Source: Lachnospiraceae bacterium
Lineage (GTDB): Bacteria > Bacillota > Clostridia > Lachnospirales > Lachnospiraceae
Reading direction: 5' to 3'
Assembly: GCA_016294075.1 (NCBI GenBank)
Contig: JAEDCQ010000014.1
Coordinates: forward strand, 1-45,577
DNA: 45,577 nucleotides
A program made the translations under genes and the position numbers. Shown one piece after another: positions 24,591-33,630 of the stretch. The notes under the pieces are model-generated. The model searched no databases. It saw only the letters and a list, made by a program, of their open reading frames with translations, and had not been told where the DNA came from. The stretch's first letter is position 1. Each line of letters opens with the position of its first letter.

Positions 24591-24632
24591 CAAAAGAGGC
24601 TGCCGCACCAAATCAGTGGACAGCTTCTTTTG
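24591..24632 (-). terminator. Intra-operon hairpin between flgE and flbD (possible partial terminator)
   Basis: CAAAAGA (24591-24597) pairs with TCTTTTG (24626-24632). Inside it, GCTG/CAGC and further pairs extend the stem to about 14 bp with small bulges and a loop near AAATCA. On the minus strand it lies about a dozen bases after the flgE stop and ends in TCTTTTG. It resembles a weak rho-independent terminator and could reduce transcription into flbD-motA, or stabilise the flgE message end. Confidence 0.6.
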
Positions 24633-24643
24633 TATGTAACAAT

Positions 24644-26398
24644 TTATCTCTTAAGATTAATCAGTTCCTCTAACAGTGTATCGGAAACCGTAATGATACG
24701 GCTGTTAGCCTGGAAACCACGCTGTGTTGTAATCATTTCGGTAAATTCAGCGGAAAGGTCAACGTTACTCATTTCCAGAACACCGGTTGTCATATATCCG
24801 CCGTCAGCTCTGATATCCACACCGATTCCGTCAAAATCACCCGAGTTCTGTGAAGCCTTATACAGGTTATCGCCTTCCTTCTCAAGACCGGATGGATTGG
24901 AAAATTGCGCTACGGCTATCTGTCCTAACAGCTTGCTCTGTCCGTTGTCATAGGATGCATAGATTTTACCGTCATTAGCAATGGAAATGCCGGACATCTG
25001 ACCAAGCTTACGGCCGGAACCAAGTCCCTTTGTATCGCCGTTTGTTGCTGTAATCGTAGACACACCTGCATTGTTATACATGGTTGTGTTGGAGAAATCC
25101 ACGCTGATATCGGAGAAACGTCCGCTCGGGTCAATTGCATTCAATCCAAGAACTATTTCATTGTTTCCGACACCGTTAATACCTGCGAACTTACCGCTTA
25201 CAGGGTCAAACGATAATAAAGCACTGCCAAGCACACTGTATTTTCCGATTTCTAATGGATTTCTGGCAGTTACTAATGTAGCGGCAGGTGTAGGAGTTGC
25301 TGCAGCAGGTGTTCCGTCTGTCGCACTCGGAATTTTATCTACATTTTGATTGCCAAACAAATCACTTAACGAGATATCCACCGTGGCATCCACTGTTTCT
25401 GTCGATGCAGGAGTCGTAATCGTATTGGTATATTGATATTTATGTACGATTTTCATCGTCTTAAAGGTTTCAATATCGTCCCCGTAATTATATGCATCTG
25501 CAAGAGCCTGCCATGCCGTATCATCTAAGGCCGTTACGCCGATTTCAAATACATCTGTATATCCGCCGGCTCCATTTGATTTCTGTAATTTATTGCCGTT
25601 CCATTGATATCCGCCTGCCAATCCGACTGAAAGAGATTTCTCCACCTCTGTTCCTGTGCCGAATGTAGCCTTATCGATATTAATTTCTTTATTGGTGGAA
25701 TCCAATATTCTGTCAAGCTGTACGGTATAAGCCCCTTCCTTATCCGTGCTTCTGATAATCATCTTTGCTGTATAGCTGTAACCCAAATTATCGTAGAACT
25801 GTAAGTTCATGGTTTTACCGGCTGCACTGTTTACGTCTGTATCATTCTTATCTAAGATACCTGCCGCATATGCCTTGGAAGTAGCTTCCGGAGGATATGT
25901 CATATTTTCCGGGCTCATAACCCGAAGAGCAGAAACGGTTTCCTTACGAATATCCATTGTGGTCGGGTCAACCTGCCATCCCATAACATTATATCCGTTG
26001 CTTGTCATTGCCAGATTACCCATTCCGTCCACATAGAAAGAACCGTCACGGGTAAAAAAGTTATCTGTACCGTTGCTTACTACAAAGAATGCATCACCCG
26101 TGATACGGATATCAAACGGATTGTTTGTTGTCTGGGATGCACCTTCGGTTGAAATTGCTGTATTGATAGCACCTGTTTTAACACCAAGACCGATTTGTCT
26201 TGCGTTGATACCGGCTGTTCCGGTCAGTGCATTCGCACCGGATGCATTCTGTGTTGTCTGATACATTAATTCACTGAATGTTACGGATTGTGATTTGTAC
26301 GCTACGGTATTCACATTCGCAATGTTATTACCGATAACATCCATCTTTGTCTGATGGGTTTTTAATCCGGCAACGCCGGAATACATTGATCTCATCAT
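24644..26398 (-). CDS. flgE: Flagellar hook protein FlgE
   Basis: A 584-residue FlgE. The conserved N-terminus (MRSMYSGVAGLKTHQTKMDV, IGNNIANVNTVAYKSQSVTF) and C-terminus (MSNVDLSAEFTEMITTQRGF, QANSRIITVSDTLLEELINL) form the coiled D0 core. The middle is variable and exposed, with a low-complexity Ala/Thr/Pro linker near residues 365-380 (GTPAAATPTPAA). At 584 residues it is longer than the roughly 400-residue enteric hook protein, as is common in clostridia. Hook subunits are exported and polymerise under the FlgD cap to a length set by FliK. An AGGAGG site precedes two adjacent ATG codons. Confidence 0.95.
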   Translation of the reverse strand: MMRSMYSGVAGLKTHQTKMDVIGNNIANVNTVAYKSQSVTFSELMYQTTQNASGANALTGTAGINARQIGLGVKTGAINTAISTEGASQTTNNPFDIRITGDAFFVVSNGTDNFFTRDGSFYVDGMGNLAMTSNGYNVMGWQVDPTTMDIRKETVSALRVMSPENMTYPPEATSKAYAAGILDKNDTDVNSAAGKTMNLQFYDNLGYSYTAKMIIRSTDKEGAYTVQLDRILDSTNKEINIDKATFGTGTEVEKSLSVGLAGGYQWNGNKLQKSNGAGGYTDVFEIGVTALDDTAWQALADAYNYGDDIETFKTMKIVHKYQYTNTITTPASTETVDATVDISLSDLFGNQNVDKIPSATDGTPAAATPTPAATLVTARNPLEIGKYSVLGSALLSFDPVSGKFAGINGVGNNEIVLGLNAIDPSGRFSDISVDFSNTTMYNNAGVSTITATNGDTKGLGSGRKLGQMSGISIANDGKIYASYDNGQSKLLGQIAVAQFSNPSGLEKEGDNLYKASQNSGDFDGIGVDIRADGGYMTTGVLEMSNVDLSAEFTEMITTQRGFQANSRIITVSDTLLEELINLKR

Positions 26399-26475
26399 AA
26401 TGAAATGACCTCCTGTTAAAGACGGTCTGCCAGTTCCCTCTGTCAGTCAGGAACTTTAGCCTCCATAAGGTCCGG

Positions 26476-26880
26476 CTATACAATTACGGCTCCGTCTATA
26501 TTTGTAAATATGTTGTTATTTGTTTCACTCTGGTCCATTGCTGTTACAACGGTACTGCTCGGGATATTGACAATAAATGCCAGCTTATCCACGATGACCA
26601 GCGAATCTTTGATTCCTTTCTCATTCGCTTTCTGGCAACCATCCTGCAAACGCATGACCTGATTATCGGACAATTCAATATTCCTTGTACTCAGGCGGCT
26701 CGCTGCATGCTTAGAAAACTTCAGTACACTTCCCTGTGTAATGCTTCTACTTTTATCCTCCAGAATCTGTCCGAAGGAAACTGCTTTTTCATTTTCCGGA
26801 CGCTGTGATTTCTTCGCATCCTGTAAGTAAGAGTCTGTTAACTGCTCAATGGAAAGGAATTGATTTCTTTGAATATTCAT
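26476..26880 (-). CDS. Flagellar operon protein of the TIGR02530 type
   Basis: A 134-residue protein with the core FSKHAASRLSTRNIELSDNQ followed by VMRLQDGCQKANEKGIKDSL and LVIVDKLAFIVNI. This is the pattern of the short flagellar operon protein family found between flgD and flgE in Firmicutes and spirochaetes. Its function is not established; a role in hook assembly or FlgE regulation is suggested only by position. Its ATG overlaps the flgD stop by one base. Confidence 0.85.
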   Translation of the reverse strand: MNIQRNQFLSIEQLTDSYLQDAKKSQRPENEKAVSFGQILEDKSRSITQGSVLKFSKHAASRLSTRNIELSDNQVMRLQDGCQKANEKGIKDSLVIVDKLAFIVNIPSSTVVTAMDQSETNNNIFTNIDGAVIV

Positions 26881-27536
26881 TATTCCTCTCCTTCCTCATC
26901 TTTTGGGTTCATTGCCTCATACTGCTCTACATATTTCTTGTAAAGAGCCATTGAATCTTTTGAAATGTAGCTCTGCTGATAAGATGTCATATTGTTATAT
27001 ACATCCATAAGTTTTTTCACATCATCCAAATCATCCTTTGTCAGGAGTTCCGGTTTCGGAAGCTTATTCAGTTCTGCTGTAAAGCTCTCACCCAAGCGAA
27101 CTGCAAGTAAATATTCCGGGTCAGCCACGGTATCCAAATCATCGATGTTATATAACTTTTCACCGATAGAAAGGAAAGTCTTTCCACCCTGATATACAAC
27201 ATAATCTACTACACCTTCCGGATAAGTTGTTACCCCCTGACTGTCTGTCACATTCATAAATACATACTGTCCAACCAGTGCAGAAGCTCTTGATTTTTCC
27301 ATGGAAGAACTTACATTCTGCATTTCTTCCAATTCTGAGAAAGTTGCAAGCTGTGAAATATATTCTGTATTGGATGTCGGTTCCAATGGATCCTGATATT
27401 TCATCTGCGCTACCAGAAGCTGTAAAAATGCATCCTTATCAAGGTTGTTTTTTTCTGCCGCGCTTGCCGTTACCTTTTCGGACGGATTGGTTTGGTTTGT
27501 AATAACACCATCAACTACTGTTGCAAATGTACTCAT
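26880..27536 (-). CDS. flgD: Hook assembly scaffold protein FlgD
   Basis: A 218-residue FlgD. The conserved N-terminal signature is KNNLDKDAFLQLLVAQMKYQ then DPLEPTSNTEYISQLATFSE. FlgD caps the growing hook and is discarded when the hook is complete. The C-terminal part after about residue 130 departs from the usual FLN-type domain: it is helical and charged, ending in an acidic EGEE tail. It lies between fliK and the flagellar operon protein, as in B. subtilis (where it is ylxG). Confidence 0.92.
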   Translation of the reverse strand: MSTFATVVDGVITNQTNPSEKVTASAAEKNNLDKDAFLQLLVAQMKYQDPLEPTSNTEYISQLATFSELEEMQNVSSSMEKSRASALVGQYVFMNVTDSQGVTTYPEGVVDYVVYQGGKTFLSIGEKLYNIDDLDTVADPEYLLAVRLGESFTAELNKLPKPELLTKDDLDDVKKLMDVYNNMTSYQQSYISKDSMALYKKYVEQYEAMNPKDEEGEE

Positions 27537-27548
27537 CGTCTCTCCTTT

Positions 27549-28901
27549 CTATACCGTATAATCTACCGTATTTCCGTTCTGCTTCATCATTTCCGCAACG
27601 ATGCGGTCTTCATCGGAAATTTCTGTTTCTTCCATTCCGTTCATCAAATCGGAAAGTGTGATTTTTCGGGTATTTTTTCTTTTTTCTGATGTCGGCTGCT
27701 CATTCGCACCGTTTTCGTCTCCGTTCAGGTTACGTTCAAATGCATGGCTTGCTACCGTTACTTCCACTGCTTCTACCTTAATGCCCTGTTCCTCAAAGCT
27801 CTGTTTTAAGGTAACCATCTGGGATTCCAGCGCTGCTCTTACGGTTTCGCTTTCTGCTGTAAAAGTAGCTGTAATAACACCCTCTCTTGCTGTCAGTGAA
27901 ACTCTGACATGTCCTAAGGATGCAGGATGTAACTGTAATTCCATTTCTGTCGCATCTTCTGTACGGATAATTTTGATCACATCCTGAATCTGATTCATAA
28001 TAGATTCTGTTGTGGAAAATGCAGGTCTTGCTGCTTCTGTCTTTACAACTGCCTGTTCAATCTGATTCATTACAGATTGTGCAAATGTCATCTGACGTTC
28101 CGCCTCATTTCCCGACTTTTGTTTGTTATCCTCCGTACTCTTTGATGCTTCCGGCCTCATAACCGCTTCCTGTACTCCGGTTTCTTCCGTAATCGGAACC
28201 TCCGTTGTATTTTCCGTAAGCTTCATCTGTACCTCATCTGTCACTACGGTTTCTTCAGCCTCAGACATATTTTGAAGCATCTCTTTTAATGCTTCCGGTG
28301 AAAGATTTGTCTGTTCGGATAAATCCTTTAACAAATCCTCTGCTTTTGCCCCGATTGCCTGTACATCGGAAAACAATTCTTCATTTGTCATGACTGACAA
28401 TTCATCTGCGCCCTCTGTTAAGGCTACGACTAATTTGGGAATTATCTCCGTATTCAGTAAATCCTGTTCGGAAATTCCCAATTCCTCCATTGCACCTCTT
28501 AGCTTTTCATCACTGATTCCGAGTATGCTCTGAATTGCTGCCATTAATTGGCTGACAGCCTCCATTACGGCTTCCGTATCTGCTGCATCTTCATCTTCGG
28601 GCTGCAGAGTCTGTCCTTCCTTTACATCGGATACTTTCTTTTTTTCTTCCACCGGTTTATTATCCGATGCTTTATCCGTTTTCGTATCCTTTGCTATTCG
28701 CTCTGCATTTTCAGCCAATCTTTCCGTTTTTTCCGGTTCTTTCGCTTCCGCATCACTTTTTCCCTTGGCATCCGCTTTGGTTTGTGACGATTGTGCCGCA
28801 AAAATTTTGGAGAAATCATCCGATTGACTGTTTTTTACCTGTTCAGCCTGTGATGATGCGCCTGCATACAGATTCGTCTGTGTTACTATTGATGCAGTCA
28901 T
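27549..28901 (-). CDS. fliK: Flagellar hook-length control protein FliK
   Basis: A 450-residue FliK. The N-terminal 130 residues are disordered and rich in Lys, Glu, Asp and Ser. The C-terminal Flg_hook domain is clear (ATEMELQLHPASLGHVRVSL, ITATFTAESETVRAALESQM and LKQSFEEQGIKVEAVEV). FliK measures hook length and switches FlhB specificity. The ATG at 28901 has an AGGAGG site 7 bases upstream; the GTG codon just before it is less well placed. A candidate sigma-28 promoter lies about 85 bases upstream. Confidence 0.92.
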   Translation of the reverse strand: MTASIVTQTNLYAGASSQAEQVKNSQSDDFSKIFAAQSSQTKADAKGKSDAEAKEPEKTERLAENAERIAKDTKTDKASDNKPVEEKKKVSDVKEGQTLQPEDEDAADTEAVMEAVSQLMAAIQSILGISDEKLRGAMEELGISEQDLLNTEIIPKLVVALTEGADELSVMTNEELFSDVQAIGAKAEDLLKDLSEQTNLSPEALKEMLQNMSEAEETVVTDEVQMKLTENTTEVPITEETGVQEAVMRPEASKSTEDNKQKSGNEAERQMTFAQSVMNQIEQAVVKTEAARPAFSTTESIMNQIQDVIKIIRTEDATEMELQLHPASLGHVRVSLTAREGVITATFTAESETVRAALESQMVTLKQSFEEQGIKVEAVEVTVASHAFERNLNGDENGANEQPTSEKRKNTRKITLSDLMNGMEETEISDEDRIVAEMMKQNGNTVDYTV

Positions 28902-28986
28902 CACTTATCCTCCTTTCTTCACTTTTCAAGGTTCTTTTACACCCGTCAAATGTCAACTCATACAAATGCGGATGTCCTCTTTATAT

Positions 28987-29013
28987 GTATCGGAGAAATA
29001 CAGCATTTTCTTA
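28987..29013 (-). promoter_or_regulatory. Candidate sigma-28 (SigD) promoter before fliK
   Basis: On the minus strand TAAG (29013-29010), exactly 15 bases, then TCCGATAC (28994-28987) match the sigma-28 consensus TAAA-N15-GCCGATAA with three mismatches in total. The -35 element overlaps the TAA stop of the motE-like gene, and the site is in the 106-base gap before fliK. It could give SigD-driven extra expression of fliK-flgD-flgE. This is a pattern match only. Confidence 0.45.
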
Positions 29014-29913
29014 AGAGTTCGGTTCCATTATTTTGGTAATTTTTGCTGCAACCTCCGGGTCCATAACTCCGAGAATTTTTCCTCTTGCATCCGGCTCCAT
29101 TTCTCCTAAAATACGCGCTGCCAGATTCAGATTGTCCGTCATTTTTTCAAAAATTCCCGCGGCCTGCTTAGGCTTCATTTCGGAATAAGCCTGTGCGTAA
29201 TTTTTTATTTCCTCATCTTCTTCCTGCTTGGATATTACCTGTTTATATAAAACCTCTGCAGTTGCCGGGTCTATAGACTCATAGTATTTTTGGTATTCTT
29301 CTGCTCCCGGACCTTTTTCCGCATATATGACCTCATTATAGAATTCCGTCTTAATGCGTTCAAATTCCACCTGCATATCTTCAAAGGTCTCCAAACGCTT
29401 AATCTCTTCTTCCAATGCAAGAATCCGCTCATTCTTCGCGTTAAGCTCTTCCTGATAATCAACCAGTTCTTTTTCCAGATCCTCAATTTCGGCAACGGCA
29501 TCCTTTAGTGAAGAATAGCCTCCAACATCAACCTCTTCTCCGTTCTCATCCGTGGAAATACTGCCTGTTGCTTCACCCGGCAGAATCATATTCAGAACAG
29601 GAACGTTTTTCAGTATTGGTGCAAGAACGCCGGAACCAAAGCCCCCGACATCCAGCTTAATCAGCGCACAGATAATACCAACCCACACAAGAACAATAAT
29701 AAGAGTTGTAAGAACAACCGGGCCGGTTCCATCCTCATCCTCCGAAAGTTCTGCTTCCTTCGCGGCAATTTCCTTTGCTTTTTTCTTCACTTCTTTTTTC
29801 TGCTGTGCCTGTTGCTTTTTCTGAGCCTTCTGCTCTTCCTTTAATCTTTTCTTTTCTTCCTTCAGTCTTGCAGCCTCATCCGCTCCACCTGACATCATTC
29901 CGTTTTCAGCCAT
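29011..29913 (-). CDS. MotE/YlxF-like protein with FliG/MgtE-N-like tail
   Basis: A 300-residue protein. Residues 12-55 form a very charged Lys/Glu/Gln coiled coil on the cytoplasmic side, followed by one membrane helix around residues 65-88 (VVLTTLIIVLVWVGIICALI). A second coiled coil spans about 135-190. The C-terminal 75 residues (YAQAYSEMKPKQAAGIFEKM, ARILGEMEPDARGKILGVMD) resemble the MgtE N-terminal and FliG helical repeat fold. The same architecture and position, between fliJ and fliK, are found in B. subtilis YlxF and in MotE. MotE acts as a chaperone-like helper of the stator MotC in Sinorhizobium. Function here is inferred. Confidence 0.82.
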   Translation of the reverse strand: MAENGMMSGGADEAARLKEEKKRLKEEQKAQKKQQAQQKKEVKKKAKEIAAKEAELSEDEDGTGPVVLTTLIIVLVWVGIICALIKLDVGGFGSGVLAPILKNVPVLNMILPGEATGSISTDENGEEVDVGGYSSLKDAVAEIEDLEKELVDYQEELNAKNERILALEEEIKRLETFEDMQVEFERIKTEFYNEVIYAEKGPGAEEYQKYYESIDPATAEVLYKQVISKQEEDEEIKNYAQAYSEMKPKQAAGIFEKMTDNLNLAARILGEMEPDARGKILGVMDPEVAAKITKIMEPNS

Positions 29914-30370
29914 GCTTTACCTCTTCCCTGCTTTTTCTTCCATATTTGTAGCTTGTCAGTTCGTCTATCTCCCTGCCCTCTTTTGCATTTTCCTCCTGAA
30001 TAAATTCAGTAAATGCGTTTTCATACAATCTCTCCTGAGTCTTTCGCTCCTGCATAGCCTCCTGTAGCACAAGACGCTTTTCCTCCTGTATCTGCTTTGC
30101 TTTCTCCACTTCGCTTTTTTGCTGTTTTATCATTTCTTCCAAAACAGAAAGAGCCTGTGTGTTATTCTTTATTTCCTGCACATGCAGTTTTTCCTTGCGA
30201 AGCCGTTTTGCTTCTGCTTCGTACATTCTTTTTCTTCCATGCAGAGCGGAAAGCTTTTCCTCTTCCTCCAAAACGCGGGCATTTGCCTCTGAAAATTCCA
30301 TCTTTGCCGCTTCTTCCAATTTCTGCTTAATATCAAGAATATTCTGCATCCGGTATTTAAATTTTGCCAT
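29906..30370 (-). CDS. fliJ: Flagellar export protein FliJ
   Basis: A 154-residue, almost fully helical, Glu/Lys/Gln-rich coiled-coil protein starting MAKFKYRMQNILDIKQKLEE, the typical FliJ opening. FliJ is the stalk of the FliI ATPase ring and helps recycle chaperones and activate the FlhA gate. Sequence identity in this family is low, so assignment rests on length, coiled-coil nature and its place after fliI. Its stop overlaps the next gene by 8 bases (ATGGCTGA). Confidence 0.92.
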   Translation of the reverse strand: MAKFKYRMQNILDIKQKLEEAAKMEFSEANARVLEEEEKLSALHGRKRMYEAEAKRLRKEKLHVQEIKNNTQALSVLEEMIKQQKSEVEKAKQIQEEKRLVLQEAMQERKTQERLYENAFTEFIQEENAKEGREIDELTSYKYGRKSREEVKHG

Positions 30371-30387
30371 ACATTAAATCCTGTATC

Positions 30388-31716
30388 TTATGATTCAAAT
30401 AAGCCTTCCATCAGTTGCAGGGTTTCATCAAAATCAAATTTAGTATCCACATCCTGCTTAAGAAAATCATTTACCGCATCAATCTTATCAATGGCATAAT
30501 CAATATTTTTATTGCTTCCGCGTTTATATGCTCCGATATTGATAAGGTCCTCTGACTCATTATAGGTAGCCAGCACATTTTTCAGCTTCCCGCCTGCTGC
30601 CTTATGCTCCCTTGTAACAATCTGACTCATACATCTTGAGATACTCTGTAACACATCTATTGCCGGATAATGATTCTTATGTCCGAGTTTACGGCTTAAC
30701 ATGATATGTCCGTCCAAAATACTTCTTGCCGTATCGGTAATCGGTTCATTAAAATCATCACCGTCAACGAGTACCGTATATAAACCTGTAATCGAGCCTT
30801 TTGAGGCACGTCCGGCACGCTCCAAAAGCTTTGGCATTTCCGAATATACACTCGGCGGGTAACCACGCGATACCGGAGGTTCTCCGCCGGCAAGTCCTAT
30901 TTCTCTCTGTGCCATGGAAAAACGCGTCAGAGAATCCATCATCAGGAGTACATCCTTCCCCTGGTCGCGGAAATACTCCGCAATTGCAGTCGCCGTCTTA
31001 GCCGCTTTATTTCTCTCAAGAGCCGGTCTGTCCGATGTTGCCACAACCACAACCGAGCGGCGCATGCCTTCTTCTCCCAAATCACGTTCGATAAACTCAC
31101 GGACCTCCCTGCCGCGCTCTCCAATCAGGGCAATTACATTGATATCCGCCTTTGTATTGCGGGCAAACATACCCATCAGCGTTGATTTCCCGACTCCTGA
31201 GCCTGCAAAAATACCGATTCTCTGTCCTTTTCCGATGGTAAGGAGTCCGTCTACCGCTTTTACGCCAAGAGGCAGAACCTCATCAATAATCGTGCGGCTC
31301 ATCGGGTCGGGCGGCGTAGCTTCCACCGGGTAGAGTTCTCCCGTAGATAAAACATCTCCGTTTGTCACTCTGCCGAGTCCGTCAAGCGTCATACCTAAAA
31401 GTTCGTCGCTTACTTTTACCATTAAAGGCTGACCGGTATTCTCGACAATATTCCCGATACCGATACCGTCCGTTACATCATACGGCATCAGCTGTGTTTT
31501 TCCTTCCTTAAAGCCGACAACCTCTGCCATTATCGGCTTCTTGGAAACATCCTCCGGAAAAATATAACAGATATCTCCCAATTTGGAATCCGGTCCTGCC
31601 GATTCAATTGTCAGACCGACAACATTGACAATCTTTCCTTTTTTCGCAAAAAAAGACTCTTCTGCAATTTTCTCATACTTTTCAAAATGAATCATTTTTG
31701 CATCCAAGTCTTTCAC
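30388..31716 (-). CDS. fliI: Flagellum-specific ATP synthase FliI
   Basis: A 442-residue F1-beta-like ATPase. The Walker A is FAGSGVGKSTLMGMFARN, the catalytic Glu region GERGREVREFIERDL, Walker B VLLMMDSLTRFSMAQREIGL, and the family motif ARSILDGHIMLSRKLGHKNH. FliI forms the hexameric export ATPase with FliH and FliJ. The start is uncertain: a GTG directly after the fliH stop (AGGAAA upstream) is used here, while a TTG at 31704 or the ATG at 31695 with AGGTGA upstream are also possible. The effect is only a few residues. Confidence 0.96.
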   Translation of the reverse strand: MKDLDAKMIHFEKYEKIAEESFFAKKGKIVNVVGLTIESAGPDSKLGDICYIFPEDVSKKPIMAEVVGFKEGKTQLMPYDVTDGIGIGNIVENTGQPLMVKVSDELLGMTLDGLGRVTNGDVLSTGELYPVEATPPDPMSRTIIDEVLPLGVKAVDGLLTIGKGQRIGIFAGSGVGKSTLMGMFARNTKADINVIALIGERGREVREFIERDLGEEGMRRSVVVVATSDRPALERNKAAKTATAIAEYFRDQGKDVLLMMDSLTRFSMAQREIGLAGGEPPVSRGYPPSVYSEMPKLLERAGRASKGSITGLYTVLVDGDDFNEPITDTARSILDGHIMLSRKLGHKNHYPAIDVLQSISRCMSQIVTREHKAAGGKLKNVLATYNESEDLINIGAYKRGSNKNIDYAIDKIDAVNDFLKQDVDTKFDFDETLQLMEGLFES

Positions 31717-32619
31717 CTAGCTTTCCTGATGTCCTTCATAGGACAACAATGTTAATTTTCTACGCAGCCCTTCAAGCTGTGTTCCGATACCGCAGTCATA
31801 AATGCCGTTCATTGTTTCAATCGTACATTCATTCTCACGTATCATACTATCCTCAATGATATCTATAACCGTTCCTTCCGGCGTCGAATCCGAAAGGAGC
31901 TCAGCCTTATGCTCTTTTACATACGGATAATCCGAGGTGCTTACATGCACAAGAAAGTTTTTACAGCCTTCCAGTTTTTTCATTGTATTGCGCAACAGCG
32001 TTACAACAATCTTCTGCTGATTCTCCAGACCGACTTCAAAAACTTTTTCATAAATATCTGTTAATGTCTTAACAAACAAAGGCTCCAGCTCATCTATCTG
32101 CTTTTCATAAGCAGCTTCCAACTGCCTGCGTTCCTCTTCCAATTGCAGCCTTGCAGACTCCATTTCCTGCATAGCCTGCTTTCTGCCGGCCTCATATCCT
32201 TCAGCCTGTGCAGAATTCAAAACATTCATGCGCTCTTCTTCAAGTTCCTGCAGGGCATTACTGCGCATCTGCTCAATTTCTTCCTGCGCCTGTGCAATCA
32301 ACTCTTCCGGCGACGGACCGCTGTAAACCGGCTCCTCTAAGGCTTCAGCAAAACCGGAGGCTTTTATCACAGATGAGGTATCGGCAGCCCTGTCCGCAGT
32401 CGTAAAATCACTGCTAAGCAAATCAGCCGCATCCAGATTTTCGCTTTCTTTTGCGAAATCAACCGCCTCAAACCCGCCATAGCCTTCACTATGATTGATC
32501 TGTGGTGTTTCTACACGAATACGTTCCAGTTTTTGTGCAATCATCTCATTTGAATCGATTACGCGTGCATTTTCCGTATCCTTATTCAAATAATAGAATT
32601 TAAACAAATTACTAGACAA
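31717..32619 (-). CDS. fliH: Flagellar assembly protein FliH
   Basis: A FliH of about 300 residues. Residues about 100-175 are a long Glu/Gln/Ala coiled coil (PEELIAQAQEEIEQMRSNAL, AYEKQIDELEPLFVKTLTDI), followed by the C-terminal domain similar to ATP synthase subunit delta (VVTLLRNTMKKLEGCKNFLV). FliH restrains FliI and links it to the C-ring. There is no ATG. The TTG at 32619 (reading LSSNLFKFYYL) has GGAGGAG about 9 bases before it and overlaps the fliG stop by 8 bases; a TTG at 32652 has no good site. A short N-terminal LSSNL segment is usual in Firmicutes FliH. Confidence 0.9.
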   Translation of the reverse strand: MSSNLFKFYYLNKDTENARVIDSNEMIAQKLERIRVETPQINHSEGYGGFEAVDFAKESENLDAADLLSSDFTTADRAADTSSVIKASGFAEALEEPVYSGPSPEELIAQAQEEIEQMRSNALQELEEERMNVLNSAQAEGYEAGRKQAMQEMESARLQLEEERRQLEAAYEKQIDELEPLFVKTLTDIYEKVFEVGLENQQKIVVTLLRNTMKKLEGCKNFLVHVSTSDYPYVKEHKAELLSDSTPEGTVIDIIEDSMIRENECTIETMNGIYDCGIGTQLEGLRRKLTLLSYEGHQES

Positions 32620-33628
32620 TGATTTCGTCTCCTCCGCCTCTGGAAACAACAATTTCTGCTGAGTCTTCCAGCTTTCGTATAATATTTACAATCTTCTGCT
32701 GTGCCTCTTCAACATCCTTCATACGAACAGGCCCCATAAATTCCATATCCTCTTTTATCATGCTGGCAAGACGCTTTGAAAGGTTGTTGAAAATAGCATT
32801 CTGAACCTGTTCGTTGCTTCCTTTGAGAGCCATTGCAAGATCATTATTGTCGACATCATGAAGCACACGCTGAATGGCACGGTCATCAAGCAGCAGGATA
32901 TCCTCGAATACAAACATCTTCTTGCGGATTTCGTCTGCAAGCTCCGGCTCTTCGATTTCCAATGTCTCCATAATATGCTTTTCCGTACCACGGTCTACCG
33001 CATTCAAAATCTCGACTACCTGGTCTACACCACCGATAATCGTATAATCCTGATTTACCAAAGAAGCCAGCTTGGATTCCAATACCTTTTCCACTTCCTT
33101 TATTACATCCGGACTCGTTCTGTCCATCATGGCAACACGCTTTGCAACATCTGCCTGTCTTTCCTGCGGAAGGGCAGAAATAATACTTGATGCCTGCTGT
33201 GGTGACAAATACGCAAGAATAAGGGCAATTGTCTGCGGATGTTCATCCTGAATAAAGTTAAGAAGCTGGGAAGGCTCTGTCTTACGAATAAATTCAAACG
33301 GCTTAACCTGCAGTGAAGCAGTCAGTCTGCCAATAACATCCATCGCCTTTTCCGAACCGAGTGCTTTTTCCAGAAGCTCCTTGGCATAACCGATACCGCC
33401 TTCCGCAATATATTGCTGTGCCAGACATACCTGATAAAATTCATTAATTACCTCATCCTTTATCTGAGGCGTAATGCTCCTTGTATTGGCAATCTCAAGT
33501 GTCAGTTCTTCAATTTCTTCTTCTTTCAGATGCTTAAAAATAGAAGCAGACTTTTCCGGTCCCAATGTAATCAATAAAATTGCTGATTTCTGTAAGCCTG
33601 TTAATTTTTCATCCTGAAATCTTGCCAT
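32612..33628 (-). CDS. fliG: Flagellar motor switch protein FliG
   Basis: A 338-residue FliG. Conserved segments include LTGLQKSAILLITLGPEKSA at the N-terminus (FliF-binding), the EHPQTIALILAYLSPQQAS motif in the middle domain, and the C-terminal torque helix DRAIQRVLHDVDNNDLAMAL with charged residues facing MotA. The ATG at 33628 has GGAG 7 bases upstream; a TTG four codons earlier is disregarded. It follows fliF by two bases. Confidence 0.97.
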   Translation of the reverse strand: MARFQDEKLTGLQKSAILLITLGPEKSASIFKHLKEEEIEELTLEIANTRSITPQIKDEVINEFYQVCLAQQYIAEGGIGYAKELLEKALGSEKAMDVIGRLTASLQVKPFEFIRKTEPSQLLNFIQDEHPQTIALILAYLSPQQASSIISALPQERQADVAKRVAMMDRTSPDVIKEVEKVLESKLASLVNQDYTIIGGVDQVVEILNAVDRGTEKHIMETLEIEEPELADEIRKKMFVFEDILLLDDRAIQRVLHDVDNNDLAMALKGSNEQVQNAIFNNLSKRLASMIKEDMEFMGPVRMKDVEEAQQKIVNIIRKLEDSAEIVVSRGGGDEIIV

Positions 33629-33630
33629 TG

